Origin: Marinilabiliales bacterium
GTDB taxonomy: Bacteria; Bacteroidota; Bacteroidia; Bacteroidales; ML635J-15
Length of the DNA stretch: 59,011 nucleotides
Reading direction: 5' to 3'
Assembly (NCBI GenBank): GCA_002869385.1
Contig: PKTB01000001.1
Coordinates: forward strand, 1,434-60,444
Positions 30,714 to 39,268 of this stretch are shown in pieces. The notes beneath the pieces were generated by a model. It was not told the origin of the DNA. It did no database searches and worked only from the letters and a program-made list of their open reading frames with translations. The position numbers and the translations under genes are program-made. The stretch's first letter is position 1. Every line of letters begins with the position of its first letter.

Positions 30714-31934
30714 ATGAAATCTAATATTCTTATTCTATTACTAGTAAGTGTACATTTGTTTTGTTCAGCAAGTGTAATTGTATCGGGTGGTTCTGAAAAT
30801 GATATTGCAGGGCGTATGTGTAGAACTCCTGACGGAAGGTTAATTGCTATAATTGAAAGAAATCCCGACTGGGGTTCAGGCGACTTTTATGCAACATTTT
30901 CTGAAGATAACGGAGCCACATGGAGTGGTCTGCAAACTGTCGTTTCTCAATCGGGAAATCAGTCGACACATTCTGTTGTATGTTCAAACGATACAATTTG
31001 TTTTTTTTATGCATCTGACGAAAGTGGTTATTATAAGATTTATTCAATAGAATCTGTTGATGGAATAAATTGGATTAACAAAACGCAAATTGATCTCGGT
31101 TGGGCGTCTAATCAAAGTGTATATGACCCGATTGTAATTGCTGAAGATGATGGGTCGCTTACAATGAGTTATATATCTATGGGAAATGGTGCGTATGTAG
31201 CTCATTGCCCATTTTTAAGTGAGTGGGATACAGATAAAAATCAAATTGTAGCAGGAGGATACAGAGCAAGAATATGTAAACACTCAGATGGAACTTATAT
31301 GGCTGCTTATCATAGAAATATAGGAGGAAATTATGATATTCATGTGCGCACTAGTTCTGATTTGGAGTACTGGTCTGCCGAACTTGATATTACATCAAAC
31401 TGTAATTCTCATGATGCTTATTGTAATGTTTCACCTGATGGGGTCTATTATTTGTATTATGCAAAAAATACTTACGGGGTTTATAATCTATGCAGGAAAT
31501 CATCACATGATTGTATTAGCTGGAGTGACGAAGAGCAAATTACAACTGATATGACTTCAAATACTCAACCTTCATTGTTTTTTGATAATGATTTATTACA
31601 TTTAATGTGGACTCATGCCATAGATTATGATACTGATAATGATGTATATTATGAGAACTTCGATTATCTTGTTAGTCGTGAAAATGTCAAATACTCAGAA
31701 AATATCCAGTTAAAAGTGTTTTCGCTTAATAGCAGTTTGATTGTTGATTTACAGGGAGTTTATAATGGTAAATGTAAAATTTCTATTATTTCAATAAATG
31801 GACAGCTTATTTATAGTAAGTATCTTGGTGGAAATGAGTCAAAGCTTACAATAAATGATATTCCTGCAGGTATGTATATTGTCAGGGCAGAATCTAAAGA
31901 AACAAATAAGACAGTAAAGATATTTGTTTATTAG
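30714..31934 (+). CDS. T9SS-sorted secreted protein with BNR/sialidase-like repeats
   Basis: 406 residues: a signal peptide (MKSNILILLLVSVHLFCSAS), then a beta-propeller-like body with BNR/Asp-box motifs (FSEDNGATWSGLQTV near residue 62; IESVDGINWINK; SSHDCISWSDEEQ), then a C-terminal T9SS sorting domain (LKVFSLNSSLIVDLQG ... IPAGMYIVRAESKETNKTVKI). The arginine triad of true sialidases cannot be confirmed, so enzymatic activity is uncertain; a carbohydrate-binding or hydrolase role is inference. It is inserted between the two lipid acyltransferase genes with its own promoter-like box. Confidence 0.82.
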   Translation: MKSNILILLLVSVHLFCSASVIVSGGSENDIAGRMCRTPDGRLIAIIERNPDWGSGDFYATFSEDNGATWSGLQTVVSQSGNQSTHSVVCSNDTICFFYASDESGYYKIYSIESVDGINWINKTQIDLGWASNQSVYDPIVIAEDDGSLTMSYISMGNGAYVAHCPFLSEWDTDKNQIVAGGYRARICKHSDGTYMAAYHRNIGGNYDIHVRTSSDLEYWSAELDITSNCNSHDAYCNVSPDGVYYLYYAKNTYGVYNLCRKSSHDCISWSDEEQITTDMTSNTQPSLFFDNDLLHLMWTHAIDYDTDNDVYYENFDYLVSRENVKYSENIQLKVFSLNSSLIVDLQGVYNGKCKISIISINGQLIYSKYLGGNESKLTINDIPAGMYIVRAESKETNKTVKIFVY

Positions 31935-32047
31935 TTATAGTCCTTTTTATATAGGAACTTATAATTGAATAAGATTGTAATTATAATTTGCATCTGGTTT
32001 TTATTTAATAATCAATAAAAAAAAGATATTCTTCCCCGAATATTTCT

Positions 32048-32055
32048 TAAATTTG
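32048..32055 (+). promoter_or_regulatory. -7 box TAAATTTG before the GNAT acyltransferase gene
   Basis: An exact TAnnTTTG match 29 bp before the start codon. No clear TTG at the expected distance. Confidence 0.4.
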
Positions 32056-32084
32056 CAAGTAGAAATTGATAAAGACTTTGCGTA

Positions 32085-32972
32085 ATGGCAAGAATGAATA
32101 CTATAATACCTCCTGTAAGTAAAGACCTCTTACTTATGGAATTGACCAGCGAGAAACTCTTGCGTAAGTCAAATTTTGGTAATACGGAGATTTATGTTTT
32201 CTCTCATAAGGATTCACCAAATTTAATGAAAGAAATAGGTCGTTTACGTGAAATAACTTTCCGTATGGCGGGAGGTGGAACAGGAAAAGCCTCAGATATA
32301 GATTCTTATGACCTCTCTGATGATCCATACTTACAGTTGATTGTATGGGATCCTGACGAAAATGAGATTATTGGAGGATATCGTTTTATTCTTGGGGAAT
32401 CGGTACTCGATGATCCGGATGAAAAACTTGCTACTACACATTTATTTGATTTTTCTGAAGATTTTCTAAAAAATTATCTTCCTTATACAATTGAACTCGG
32501 ACGTTCATTTGTTCAGCCTAAATATCAGTATGGTCGTAATGCCCGAAAAGGGATGTTTGCACTTGATAATCTTTGGGATGGATTAGGGGCCTTGATTATC
32601 GAGTATCCTGAAATGAAATATTTCTTTGGCAAAGTGACGATGTACAAACATTTTGAACTACAAGCCCGAAATTATATCCTTACATTTTTGAAATTATACT
32701 TTCCTGATAAAGGAAATTATGTTATTCCTAAAAATCCTATTGATTTTGATTTTGAAAATGTTAAGAATCTGTTCTTTGGAGATAATTATGATGCAGATTA
32801 TAAAAAGCTCAATGCAATGGTGAGAAAAGTGGGAGAGAAGATTCCACCGTTGGTAAATGCATATATGAACTTGTCTCCATCAATGATTACATTTGGAACT
32901 GTCGAGAATGATGCCTTTGGCGGTGTTGAAGAGACAGGAATTCTAATTAATATTGCAGACATCTATAATTAG
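32085..32972 (+). CDS. GlsB/OlsB-like GNAT N-acyltransferase
   Basis: 295 residues with the acetyltransferase-5 type core used by ornithine and glycine lipid N-acyltransferases. Motifs are LREITFRMAGGGTGKASDID (about residues 53-72), YDLSDDPYLQLIVWDPDENE, IIGGYRFILGE and YTIELGRSFVQPKYQYGRNA followed by ALDNLWDGLGALI. It would attach a 3-hydroxy-fatty acyl chain to an amino acid, with the PlsC-type protein upstream adding the second chain. Known Bacteroides glsB and glsA genes are adjacent, as I recall, whereas here a T9SS gene separates them. The substrate (glycine or another amino acid) cannot be read from the sequence. Confidence 0.78.
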   Translation: MARMNTIIPPVSKDLLLMELTSEKLLRKSNFGNTEIYVFSHKDSPNLMKEIGRLREITFRMAGGGTGKASDIDSYDLSDDPYLQLIVWDPDENEIIGGYRFILGESVLDDPDEKLATTHLFDFSEDFLKNYLPYTIELGRSFVQPKYQYGRNARKGMFALDNLWDGLGALIIEYPEMKYFFGKVTMYKHFELQARNYILTFLKLYFPDKGNYVIPKNPIDFDFENVKNLFFGDNYDADYKKLNAMVRKVGEKIPPLVNAYMNLSPSMITFGTVENDAFGGVEETGILINIADIYN

Positions 32973-33014
32973 AAAAAGGACAGGCATGTTAAATCGTATA
33001 ATAGACTTATTAAA

Positions 33015-33092
33015 ATGAGTCAGGTTTTTCCACGTAAACCTAAAAGACTAAATCTCGCACAGTGGAGTTTAAAGAGAAAACCTAAACAATAA
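33015..33092 (+). CDS. Possible 25-residue basic peptide
   Basis: A short frame begins ATG AGT CAG and encodes MSQVFPRKPKRLNLAQWS, then LKRKPKQ, then TAA. It is strongly basic (8 K/R in 25). A stop lies just upstream in frame. It fills the gap between the GNAT and OmpA genes. No family is recognised and it could be chance. Confidence 0.25.
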   Translation: MSQVFPRKPKRLNLAQWSLKRKPKQ

Positions 33093-33125
33093 AAATAAAT
33101 TAAGGTTTTTGTGAGTTATACTTAG

Positions 33126-34556
33126 ATGAGGATAAAAATTACATTAAATATCTCATTACTTTTATTCATTTCTTTGGGACTATTTGCTCAAAATTTAGTT
33201 CCAAATCATGGTTTTGAAAATGCTTGGTCATGCCCTCAGACTTTTGCTACTCTTCCTGTTGCTAAACCATATCCGGAGTGGTTAAATCCAAATAAAGGAA
33301 CGCCCGACCTACTTCATATTTGTAGCCCCTACGATGCAGGAGTGCCTGTTAATTTTGCCGGAGAGATGTACCCCAATGAGGGAGGTGCATATGCAGGGAT
33401 AATTCTGAGAGAGGTTTTTTATGATACAACAAAGGTCGTTCAAGGTGTGTCAAGAGAATATATTCAAACAAAATTAAGTGAGCCTCTCCGCATAGACCAT
33501 TTGTACTGTGTAAAACTTTTTTATGCAAATTCTTCGAAATCGATGTTTGCAGTTGATGCCCTAGGAATAACATTGACATCTGAGAAGATTGGGACTAAAG
33601 ATGCAGGATTGATTATTCAGCGTCCTCAGGTAATAAATAAACCAGGCCATATAATGGATAATATAGATTATTGGCAGGAGTTATGTGGAATCTACAGAGC
33701 AGGAGGGAATGAGAAATATCTCACTATTGGGAACTTTTGGGATAATAGCATTACGAATTATAACCAAAACGATTTTGAAACAACAGATACAAACTTTATT
33801 TATGCCTATTATTATATTGATGACGTTATAGTTTTTGAAATAGAAAGTGAGTTTGAATGTGGTTGTTTAAATGATTTATCATTTGGTTCAGACTGGATGT
33901 CAGATAAGTTTGACCCTGAAACTGGTTATAATACACTTACTGCAGATCAGATTGCTGCACTTAATAACGGAAATGATTCTGATAATAATTCCAATGATAT
34001 TAATGGGGATAGCGGATCTGATTCTAACGGTTCAAATAATGATGGTAGTAATAATTCTGATAACAATGGTAATAACAATGATGCATCAAATAATAATGGA
34101 GATAATAATTTAGCTTCAAATAACGGAAATGATTCAGGAGATTCAAATATATCTGTACTTAGCATGAAGGAATCTGAAATTACTGATGATGCATTTAATA
34201 ATGCCAATATTGGAGATAAGTTTAATCTAAACAGAATATTCTTCGAATTTAATTCAAGCGATTTGTTGACTGTATCCTATACATAACTAGATAAGCTTTT
34301 TGATATTTTAAATTCAAAACCAAGTCTTAGAATTGAAATTCGTGGCCATACTGATAATATCGGATCAAACTCTTATAACAAAAGTCTGTCTGTAAAACGT
34401 GCAGCTTCAGTTTACTAGTATCTACTAGAAAAAGGGATTGATAAATCGAGAATGAAGTATCGAGGTTTTGGAAATAAAGTGCCTATTGCAGATAATGAAA
34501 CTGAAGAAGGACGTCGTTTGAACAGGCGAGTAGAGATTATTATTGTCGGATTATAA
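33126..34556 (+). CDS. OmpA-family outer-membrane protein, interrupted by in-frame TAA and TAG
   Basis: It has a signal peptide (ISLLLFISLGLFAQ) and an N-terminal beta-sandwich domain (NLVPNHGFENAWSCPQ ... YYIDDVIVFEIE, residues about 22-245). A low-complexity linker of Asn, Asp, Ser and Gly follows (about 275-340), then an OmpA peptidoglycan-binding domain (IFFEFNSSDLL ... LRIEIRGHTDNIGSNSYN ... GRRLNRRVEIIIVGL). A TAA at 34284-34286 falls in SYT-*-LDKL, where relatives have glutamate. A TAG at 34416-34418 falls in SVY-*-YLLEKGI. The frame is otherwise continuous to 34556, 476 residues. The product should anchor a surface domain to the cell wall. With two stops, the cell-wall domain would be lost as read. 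Confidence 0.83.
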
Positions 34557-34594
34557 AAAAAGTGCTATCTTTACATTCTAAATGATTGTTGCCA

Positions 34595-35656
34595 ATGAAT
34601 TTATATAATAGTGTATATCAGCTACTTAAGGAAAATGATTGTGTGATAATCCCTGAATTTGGGGGATTTGTAGCTAATTATTTTGAAGCTAAAGTTGATC
34701 TTCGCAATCAAGAATTCTGTCCTCCGGCTAAAAGAATTGCTTTTAATCAGGATTTGCGTTCAAATGATGGTTTACTTATAAATTATGTTAGCAAAGCAGT
34801 TGATAATAACTGGAGTTTAGCTGAGAAAAACGTAAAAGATTTTGTTGAAGAACTAAACAATATTCTTAAATCAAAGGGAAGTTTACAATTTGGTTCTTTA
34901 GGAAAAATTATTCATAAAGACAATACTTTGGTTTTTATTCCTAATGCTGACCTAAATTTACTTGAGCAGTCGTTTGGGCTAAAAAGCTTTAGCTACCCAA
35001 TGATAAGCGGAGGTAAAAAAGCGATAGAAATTCAAAAACCAAAGGAATTATCAAAAACAAAATCTGCAAAGAGAAATAAGAAATCAAGAACAATTAAGCC
35101 TGCAGTTTTCTATACAACTGCTGCAGCTGTTATTGTTGGGTTATTATTTATTTCAATTCAGTTTGATTGGATACGCCTTGAAAAAGATCCTGTTCAGCAA
35201 CAGGCAAATGTAATCCCTGTTGAAATTGTTGATAGTTCAACTTCAAATCAAACAGATACAGAAATTGTAAACACAGAAATTGATACTGAAACGAATTCTG
35301 ATGAAATAATACTTGTTGATGATTCTTCGGATGAGGTTACTACTGAAGTTGAAAATGTCGAAACAGAAATTGTTGAGCCTGTTGATATTGTAGTTGAAGA
35401 AACTATGGAGGTTCAAACAATAAATCAAAATCTGAATATTCATATCATTGGAGGTTCATTTGCCGATAGAACAAATGCATTGAACTATCAATCTGAGTTA
35501 ATTGCAAAAGGGTTTAACTCTCAGATTCTTCCCGCTGCAAACGGAATGTATAGAGTAAGTGTTAAAAGTTTTGCTGATAGCGAATCTGCAAATGCTGAAT
35601 TAAGCAATTTGAGAAGTCAATCAGGAAACCCTTCTCTTTGGGTTTTAAGTTGGTAA
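34595..35656 (+). CDS. HU-CCDC81-like and SPOR domain membrane protein
   Basis: The ATG at 34595 gives MNLYNSVYQLLKENDCVIIPEFGGFVANY, the usual start of this Bacteroidota family. Residues 1-120 form an HU-like domain (NQDLRSNDGLLINYVSKAV, GSLGKI). A basic stretch and one membrane segment follow (AVFYTTAAAVIVGLLFISI, about 170-188). An acidic Thr/Glu linker leads to a C-terminal SPOR domain (IHIIGGSFADRTNALNYQ ... YRVSVKSFADSESANAEL). SPOR domains bind denuded septal glycan, so a cell-envelope or division role is likely. Length is 353. It lies 38 bp after the OmpA gene and ends at a terminator. Confidence 0.82.
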   Translation: MNLYNSVYQLLKENDCVIIPEFGGFVANYFEAKVDLRNQEFCPPAKRIAFNQDLRSNDGLLINYVSKAVDNNWSLAEKNVKDFVEELNNILKSKGSLQFGSLGKIIHKDNTLVFIPNADLNLLEQSFGLKSFSYPMISGGKKAIEIQKPKELSKTKSAKRNKKSRTIKPAVFYTTAAAVIVGLLFISIQFDWIRLEKDPVQQQANVIPVEIVDSSTSNQTDTEIVNTEIDTETNSDEIILVDDSSDEVTTEVENVETEIVEPVDIVVEETMEVQTINQNLNIHIIGGSFADRTNALNYQSELIAKGFNSQILPAANGMYRVSVKSFADSESANAELSNLRSQSGNPSLWVLSW

Positions 35657-35678
35657 GTAAATAAAAACAAGATATAGT

Positions 35679-35703
35679 AAGCCCTTGCAAGAGGGCTTTT
35701 TTT
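35679..35703 (+). terminator. Rho-independent terminator after the HU-SPOR gene
   Basis: The hairpin gccct-(ttgcaag region)-agggc is followed by seven T residues (35697-35703) on the plus strand. The minus side has no good T-tract, so it mainly ends plus-strand transcription, 23 bp past the HU-SPOR stop. Confidence 0.75.
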
Positions 35704-35715
35704 ATATCTTATGTT

Positions 35716-37800
35716 TTATATTTTTATAAATTTTGAACGTAGAGTTTTGCTACTTGTGCTTATTTCAATAAAGTATATCCCATTTATTAAGTCGCGGCAA
35801 TCTAGTCTGGATATTTCAGAAACTTGGACTTCATTATAAGCTTTAATCAATTTACCCTCAATTGATAAAATCTTAATACTTGTAAAATTATTTGTGATTT
35901 TATAATCAATATTAAGATAATCTGTTACAGGGTTAGGGTAAATACTCAAGTTATCGACTTTGTCTTTTTCAATTCCGTCTTTGTTGATTTCATAATATAG
36001 ACTAAAACCACCGGCTCTTGTTGCAGCATTAGATCTAAATGTTATTGTTACTTTTTCACCCATTATTAAAATAGGTGTAGGGAGTTCTGTACCAGATATA
36101 TTTGCTACAGTTTGATTAGATTCATTAATTATTTTCACATAGTCATTTACCGGCTCAATATCAAGATCTGTAAATGTAATTCTTATGCTTTCGGCACCAT
36201 CTGGTTGAATAACCCAATTGCAATATGTATTGTTTTGATAATTGTATGCATTACTACCGTCTGTGATTGTTGCAGTAGGCTCTGTAACTGTTTGCATTAA
36301 ATTACAATAATCAGGTTTAATTCCTTCATAGGCAATTAGCCAACCATCATTTACTGAATCAGAATCGGTAAAGAATTTGATTAGTACTTTTTCAGATGTG
36401 CTTTCAAAAGTTTCAATTGAACTATTGCCATAGATTGTCTCAATTACCGGGTCAGTATCATTTTCTCCATCATAAATAATAATGTAATCATCTTCATCCA
36501 TAACTAGTTTAAGTACCTCGAATTCTATTCCACTTACAGAATCTGTTGGCATAATAAGCCATGAGCATTCAGTGTCATTTTCATAAAATTGTAATGGTCC
36601 ACTACCATCTTCGATAATACCTTCGCATGAATGTATTTCTTTAGTTTCTCCACATGTACTTGCTGGTGTAACAGGTACTGCATTTACAATAACCTCATGT
36701 AATAAAGTAAAATCAGATCCACCAGGAGTCAGGTCATCGATTACAAAATAACCATCCATAGAACCACCCCAACCCCAATTGATATGATAATGGGTTGAGT
36801 CTGTATATCCGTCGAGAATAAAAGCATGACCGCTAATAAAATCATAATCGCTCCAGCCTGCATAATATAGAGGAATATTCTGATTTAGATGATTAACAAA
36901 AGTTCCATTCCAGTCAAAATCAACGGGTAAGCTATCTTTAAACAAATATGTCGTGGAAGGATCGTAATCAAAATATGTAAGTAAAGTATAAGCGCCTTTA
37001 TGATTCCACATTCCACTTCCGTTTGGACCATAATTCATATCAACAGATGCTCCGATATTATATAGCAATCTTGCGAGATTATCATTGTAATCATGAGGCT
37101 CAACCGGCATATGATCATAGTCGTAAGTTTGCTCAGAAAAATTGACTTCTATCCAACCATAAACATCATGATTGTATCCATATGAACCTGTTCCAACAGC
37201 AGGATGTCTGAAATAATTCATTAATTGTCCCAGCGCAGTTGCAACACAACCCACAACAACATGGTCATCCGGTCCTTCAGAATCTTCGGGACAGTGTGAA
37301 TTATAATATCTTCCCTGATCCCATGTAGTATGAAGCAACTGATCTACAGTTTTTGTGTTATTTTTAGGAGTAAAACTGCTTGATGATATCTCTAATCTTG
37401 CCCATTCATTTGATGTTTTTGATGTCGGAATGATATTGTTTTCAACATTGTAATTTATTTGTTTTTTATATGTGTCGAGCCAAAACTGTACAGCAGGATT
37501 TTCATCTGTTTCATAATTTGATTCATTTGAGAAAGCAAGTACAGGACTTGCAGATCTATCTGCAGAAATAATTATAAATCCCTGAGGACTTAGATTGAAA
37601 ACATAATAAATAGTCTTGTTTTCATATGATTCTGTAATCCATGATTTAATTTCGTATTTATTTCCGGAATCAATTTTTGAAAATTGTTCTAAAATCGTGT
37701 TTTGAGCAATATTTAAAGCTGTGTTAATGGATACAACTTGAGCTTCAGCAATACTAGAGATTAATATAGCTAAAAGTAAAATGAGTACAGATTTCTTCAT
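35716..37800 (-). CDS. T9SS-sorted C10 family (streptopain-type) cysteine protease
   Basis: 694 residues: a signal peptide (MKKSVLILLLAILISSIAEAQ) and a propeptide resembling the Spi inhibitor fold (FNLSPQGFIIISADRSASPVLAF). The catalytic domain follows with Cys185 in HVVVGCVATALGQLMNYF, His325 in FISGHAFILDGY and the trailing HYHINWGWGGSMDGYF. Then come two CUB-like domains (DECSWLIMP-type strands near 405-500; a second near 510-600) and a T9SS sorting domain (LSIYPNPVTDYLNIDY ... GIYFIEIS). All active-site residues are present. It should be a secreted or surface-bound endopeptidase that self-activates. A promoter with TTG-N20-TATCTTTA precedes it. Confidence 0.9.
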   Translation of the reverse strand: MKKSVLILLLAILISSIAEAQVVSINTALNIAQNTILEQFSKIDSGNKYEIKSWITESYENKTIYYVFNLSPQGFIIISADRSASPVLAFSNESNYETDENPAVQFWLDTYKKQINYNVENNIIPTSKTSNEWARLEISSSSFTPKNNTKTVDQLLHTTWDQGRYYNSHCPEDSEGPDDHVVVGCVATALGQLMNYFRHPAVGTGSYGYNHDVYGWIEVNFSEQTYDYDHMPVEPHDYNDNLARLLYNIGASVDMNYGPNGSGMWNHKGAYTLLTYFDYDPSTTYLFKDSLPVDFDWNGTFVNHLNQNIPLYYAGWSDYDFISGHAFILDGYTDSTHYHINWGWGGSMDGYFVIDDLTPGGSDFTLLHEVIVNAVPVTPASTCGETKEIHSCEGIIEDGSGPLQFYENDTECSWLIMPTDSVSGIEFEVLKLVMDEDDYIIIYDGENDTDPVIETIYGNSSIETFESTSEKVLIKFFTDSDSVNDGWLIAYEGIKPDYCNLMQTVTEPTATITDGSNAYNYQNNTYCNWVIQPDGAESIRITFTDLDIEPVNDYVKIINESNQTVANISGTELPTPILIMGEKVTITFRSNAATRAGGFSLYYEINKDGIEKDKVDNLSIYPNPVTDYLNIDYKITNNFTSIKILSIEGKLIKAYNEVQVSEISRLDCRDLINGIYFIEISTSSKTLRSKFIKI

Positions 37801-37816
37801 AAATGATGATTTTCTG

Positions 37817-37847
37817 TAAAGATATAGAAAATATGTATTTGGTGCAA
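37817..37847 (-). promoter_or_regulatory. Promoter TTG-N20-TATCTTTA of the C10 protease
   Basis: On the minus strand TTG (37845-37847) and TATCTTTA (37817-37824) are 20 bp apart. One mismatch to TAnnTTTG. The start codon follows 16 bp later. Confidence 0.5.
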
Positions 37848-37914
37848 TAAACTTGCAATACTCATATGGATTATGGGAGAGACTAAACTTATATATGTTC
37901 TTGAGAAATTAACC

Positions 37915-37950
37915 ATTAGTAAATACTCACAGCCGTTCGTATTTACTAAT
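37915..37950. repeat. Perfect 12-bp inverted repeat after the malic enzyme gene
   Basis: Arms attagtaaatac (37915-37926) and gtatttactaat (37939-37950) are exact reverse complements around a 12-base, more GC-rich loop. It lies 8 bp past the malic enzyme stop, as a terminator would, but the minus strand has only a weak T-rich tail. An operator for the divergently placed region or an RNA stem are alternatives. Confidence 0.6.
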
Positions 37951-37957
37951 AAAAAGT

Positions 37958-39268
37958 CTAATTATCTTCTGTTGTAATCTGATAATTATGATGAACTCTT
38001 TCAACTCTTTTACGTAGTTGTAACTTGTATTCATCCCAATTATTTATTGTTTTACGGGCAACACCGGATTCAATAGCAGCCTTTGCAACTGCGGGAGCAA
38101 CAAATTCGATTACACGTAAGTCAAGAGGTTTAGGTATGATATATTCAGAACCAAATTCGATTTTATTGGTATTATATGCTTTGCAAACATATTGAGGAAC
38201 AGGAAGATGAGCCATTTCAGCAAGAGCTTTTGCTGCAGCTATTTTCATTTCTTCATTTATAGAAGTTGCATGAACATCCAAAGCTCCTCTAAAAATAAAT
38301 GGAAATCCCAACACATTATTTACTTGATTAGGATAATCGCTTCTGCCTGTAGCCATAATGACGTCTGGACGTGCTTCAACGGCATCTTCATAAGATATTT
38401 CGGGAGTAGGATTAGCCATAGCGAAAACAATAGGGTTTTCAGCCATTGTTTTCAGCATTTCTTTGCTAACAACATTTCCTACTGATACTCCGGCAAAAAC
38501 ATCTGCATCTACTAATGCATCGGCTAGTGTTTCAATTTCACGTTTAGTGGCAAATTCCTGTTTGTATTTATTGTTTTTAGGATTATCTTTTTTTACAACA
38601 CCTTTAGAATCGCATAGAATAATGTTTTCTTTTTTTACTCCAAGAGAATTAAAAAGTCTTGCACAACTAATTCCAGCAGCACCAGCACCGTTAAAAACAA
38701 CTTTAATTTCTTCTATGTTTTTATTTGCAATTTTAATTGCATTTAATAATGCACCACCTGAGATTATTGCTGTACCATGTTGATCATCGTGAAAAACAGG
38801 AATATCAGTTATTTTTTTAAGCTCTTCTTCTATTTCGAAGCATTCTGGAGCCTTGATGTCTTCAAGATTTATTCCTCCAAAAGTAGGTTCCATAGATTTT
38901 ACAATGGAAATAAGTTTTTGTGGATCTTTTTCATCAATTTCGATATCAAAAACGTCAACATCAGCAAAAGCTTTAAACAAAAGGCCTTTCCCTTCCATTA
39001 CTGGCTTTGAAGCTTCAGGACCAATATCACCCAGACCTAAGACTGCTGTCCCATTTGATATTACTGCAACGAGGTTTGCTTTTGCAGTATATTCATAAAC
39101 CATTTCTTTATTTTTGTCAATGTCAAGACATGGTTCAGCTACTCCATGTGTGTACGCTAATGATAAATCTTTTTGTGACTGAAACGGCTTTGTTATAACA
39201 ACTTCAATTTTTCCTTTTCTTCCTTTGCTATGGTAATCTTTAGCTTCATCTATTGTATATAATGCCAT
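37958..39268 (-). CDS. NAD(P)-dependent malic enzyme, short form
   Basis: Oxidatively decarboxylates malate to pyruvate in the cytoplasm. Motifs are [63 protein letters not shown], the metal site [13 protein letters not shown], the nucleotide-binding [16 protein letters not shown] and [27 protein letters not shown]. Length is 436. Most Bacteroidota have a MaeB of about 760 residues fused to a phosphotransacetylase-like domain; here the protein ends soon after [16 protein letters not shown] with a TAG, and no acetyltransferase sequence follows. It is last in an operon with pdxA and pepA and abuts pdxA directly. Confidence 0.92.
   Translation of the reverse strand: MALYTIDEAKDYHSKGRKGKIEVVITKPFQSQKDLSLAYTHGVAEPCLDIDKNKEMVYEYTAKANLVAVISNGTAVLGLGDIGPEASKPVMEGKGLLFKAFADVDVFDIEIDEKDPQKLISIVKSMEPTFGGINLEDIKAPECFEIEEELKKITDIPVFHDDQHGTAIISGGALLNAIKIANKNIEEIKVVFNGAGAAGISCARLFNSLGVKKENIILCDSKGVVKKDNPKNNKYKQEFATKREIETLADALVDADVFAGVSVGNVVSKEMLKTMAENPIVFAMANPTPEISYEDAVEARPDVIMATGRSDYPNQVNNVLGFPFIFRGALDVHATSINEEMKIAAAKALAEMAHLPVPQYVCKAYNTNKIEFGSEYIIPKPLDLRVIEFVAPAVAKAAIESGVARKTINNWDEYKLQLRKRVERVHHNYQITTEDN

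Noticed and set aside
33955..34140. The repetitive linker as a CRISPR array
   Set aside because: The repeats are short, degenerate, in frame with a protein, and lack regular spacers or cas genes.
33871..34207. Hydrophobic open frames over the Asn/Asp linker of the OmpA gene
   Set aside because: They arise from reading the aat/gat-rich linker out of frame, giving artificial Ile/Met- or Leu-rich strings. The in-frame protein explains the DNA.
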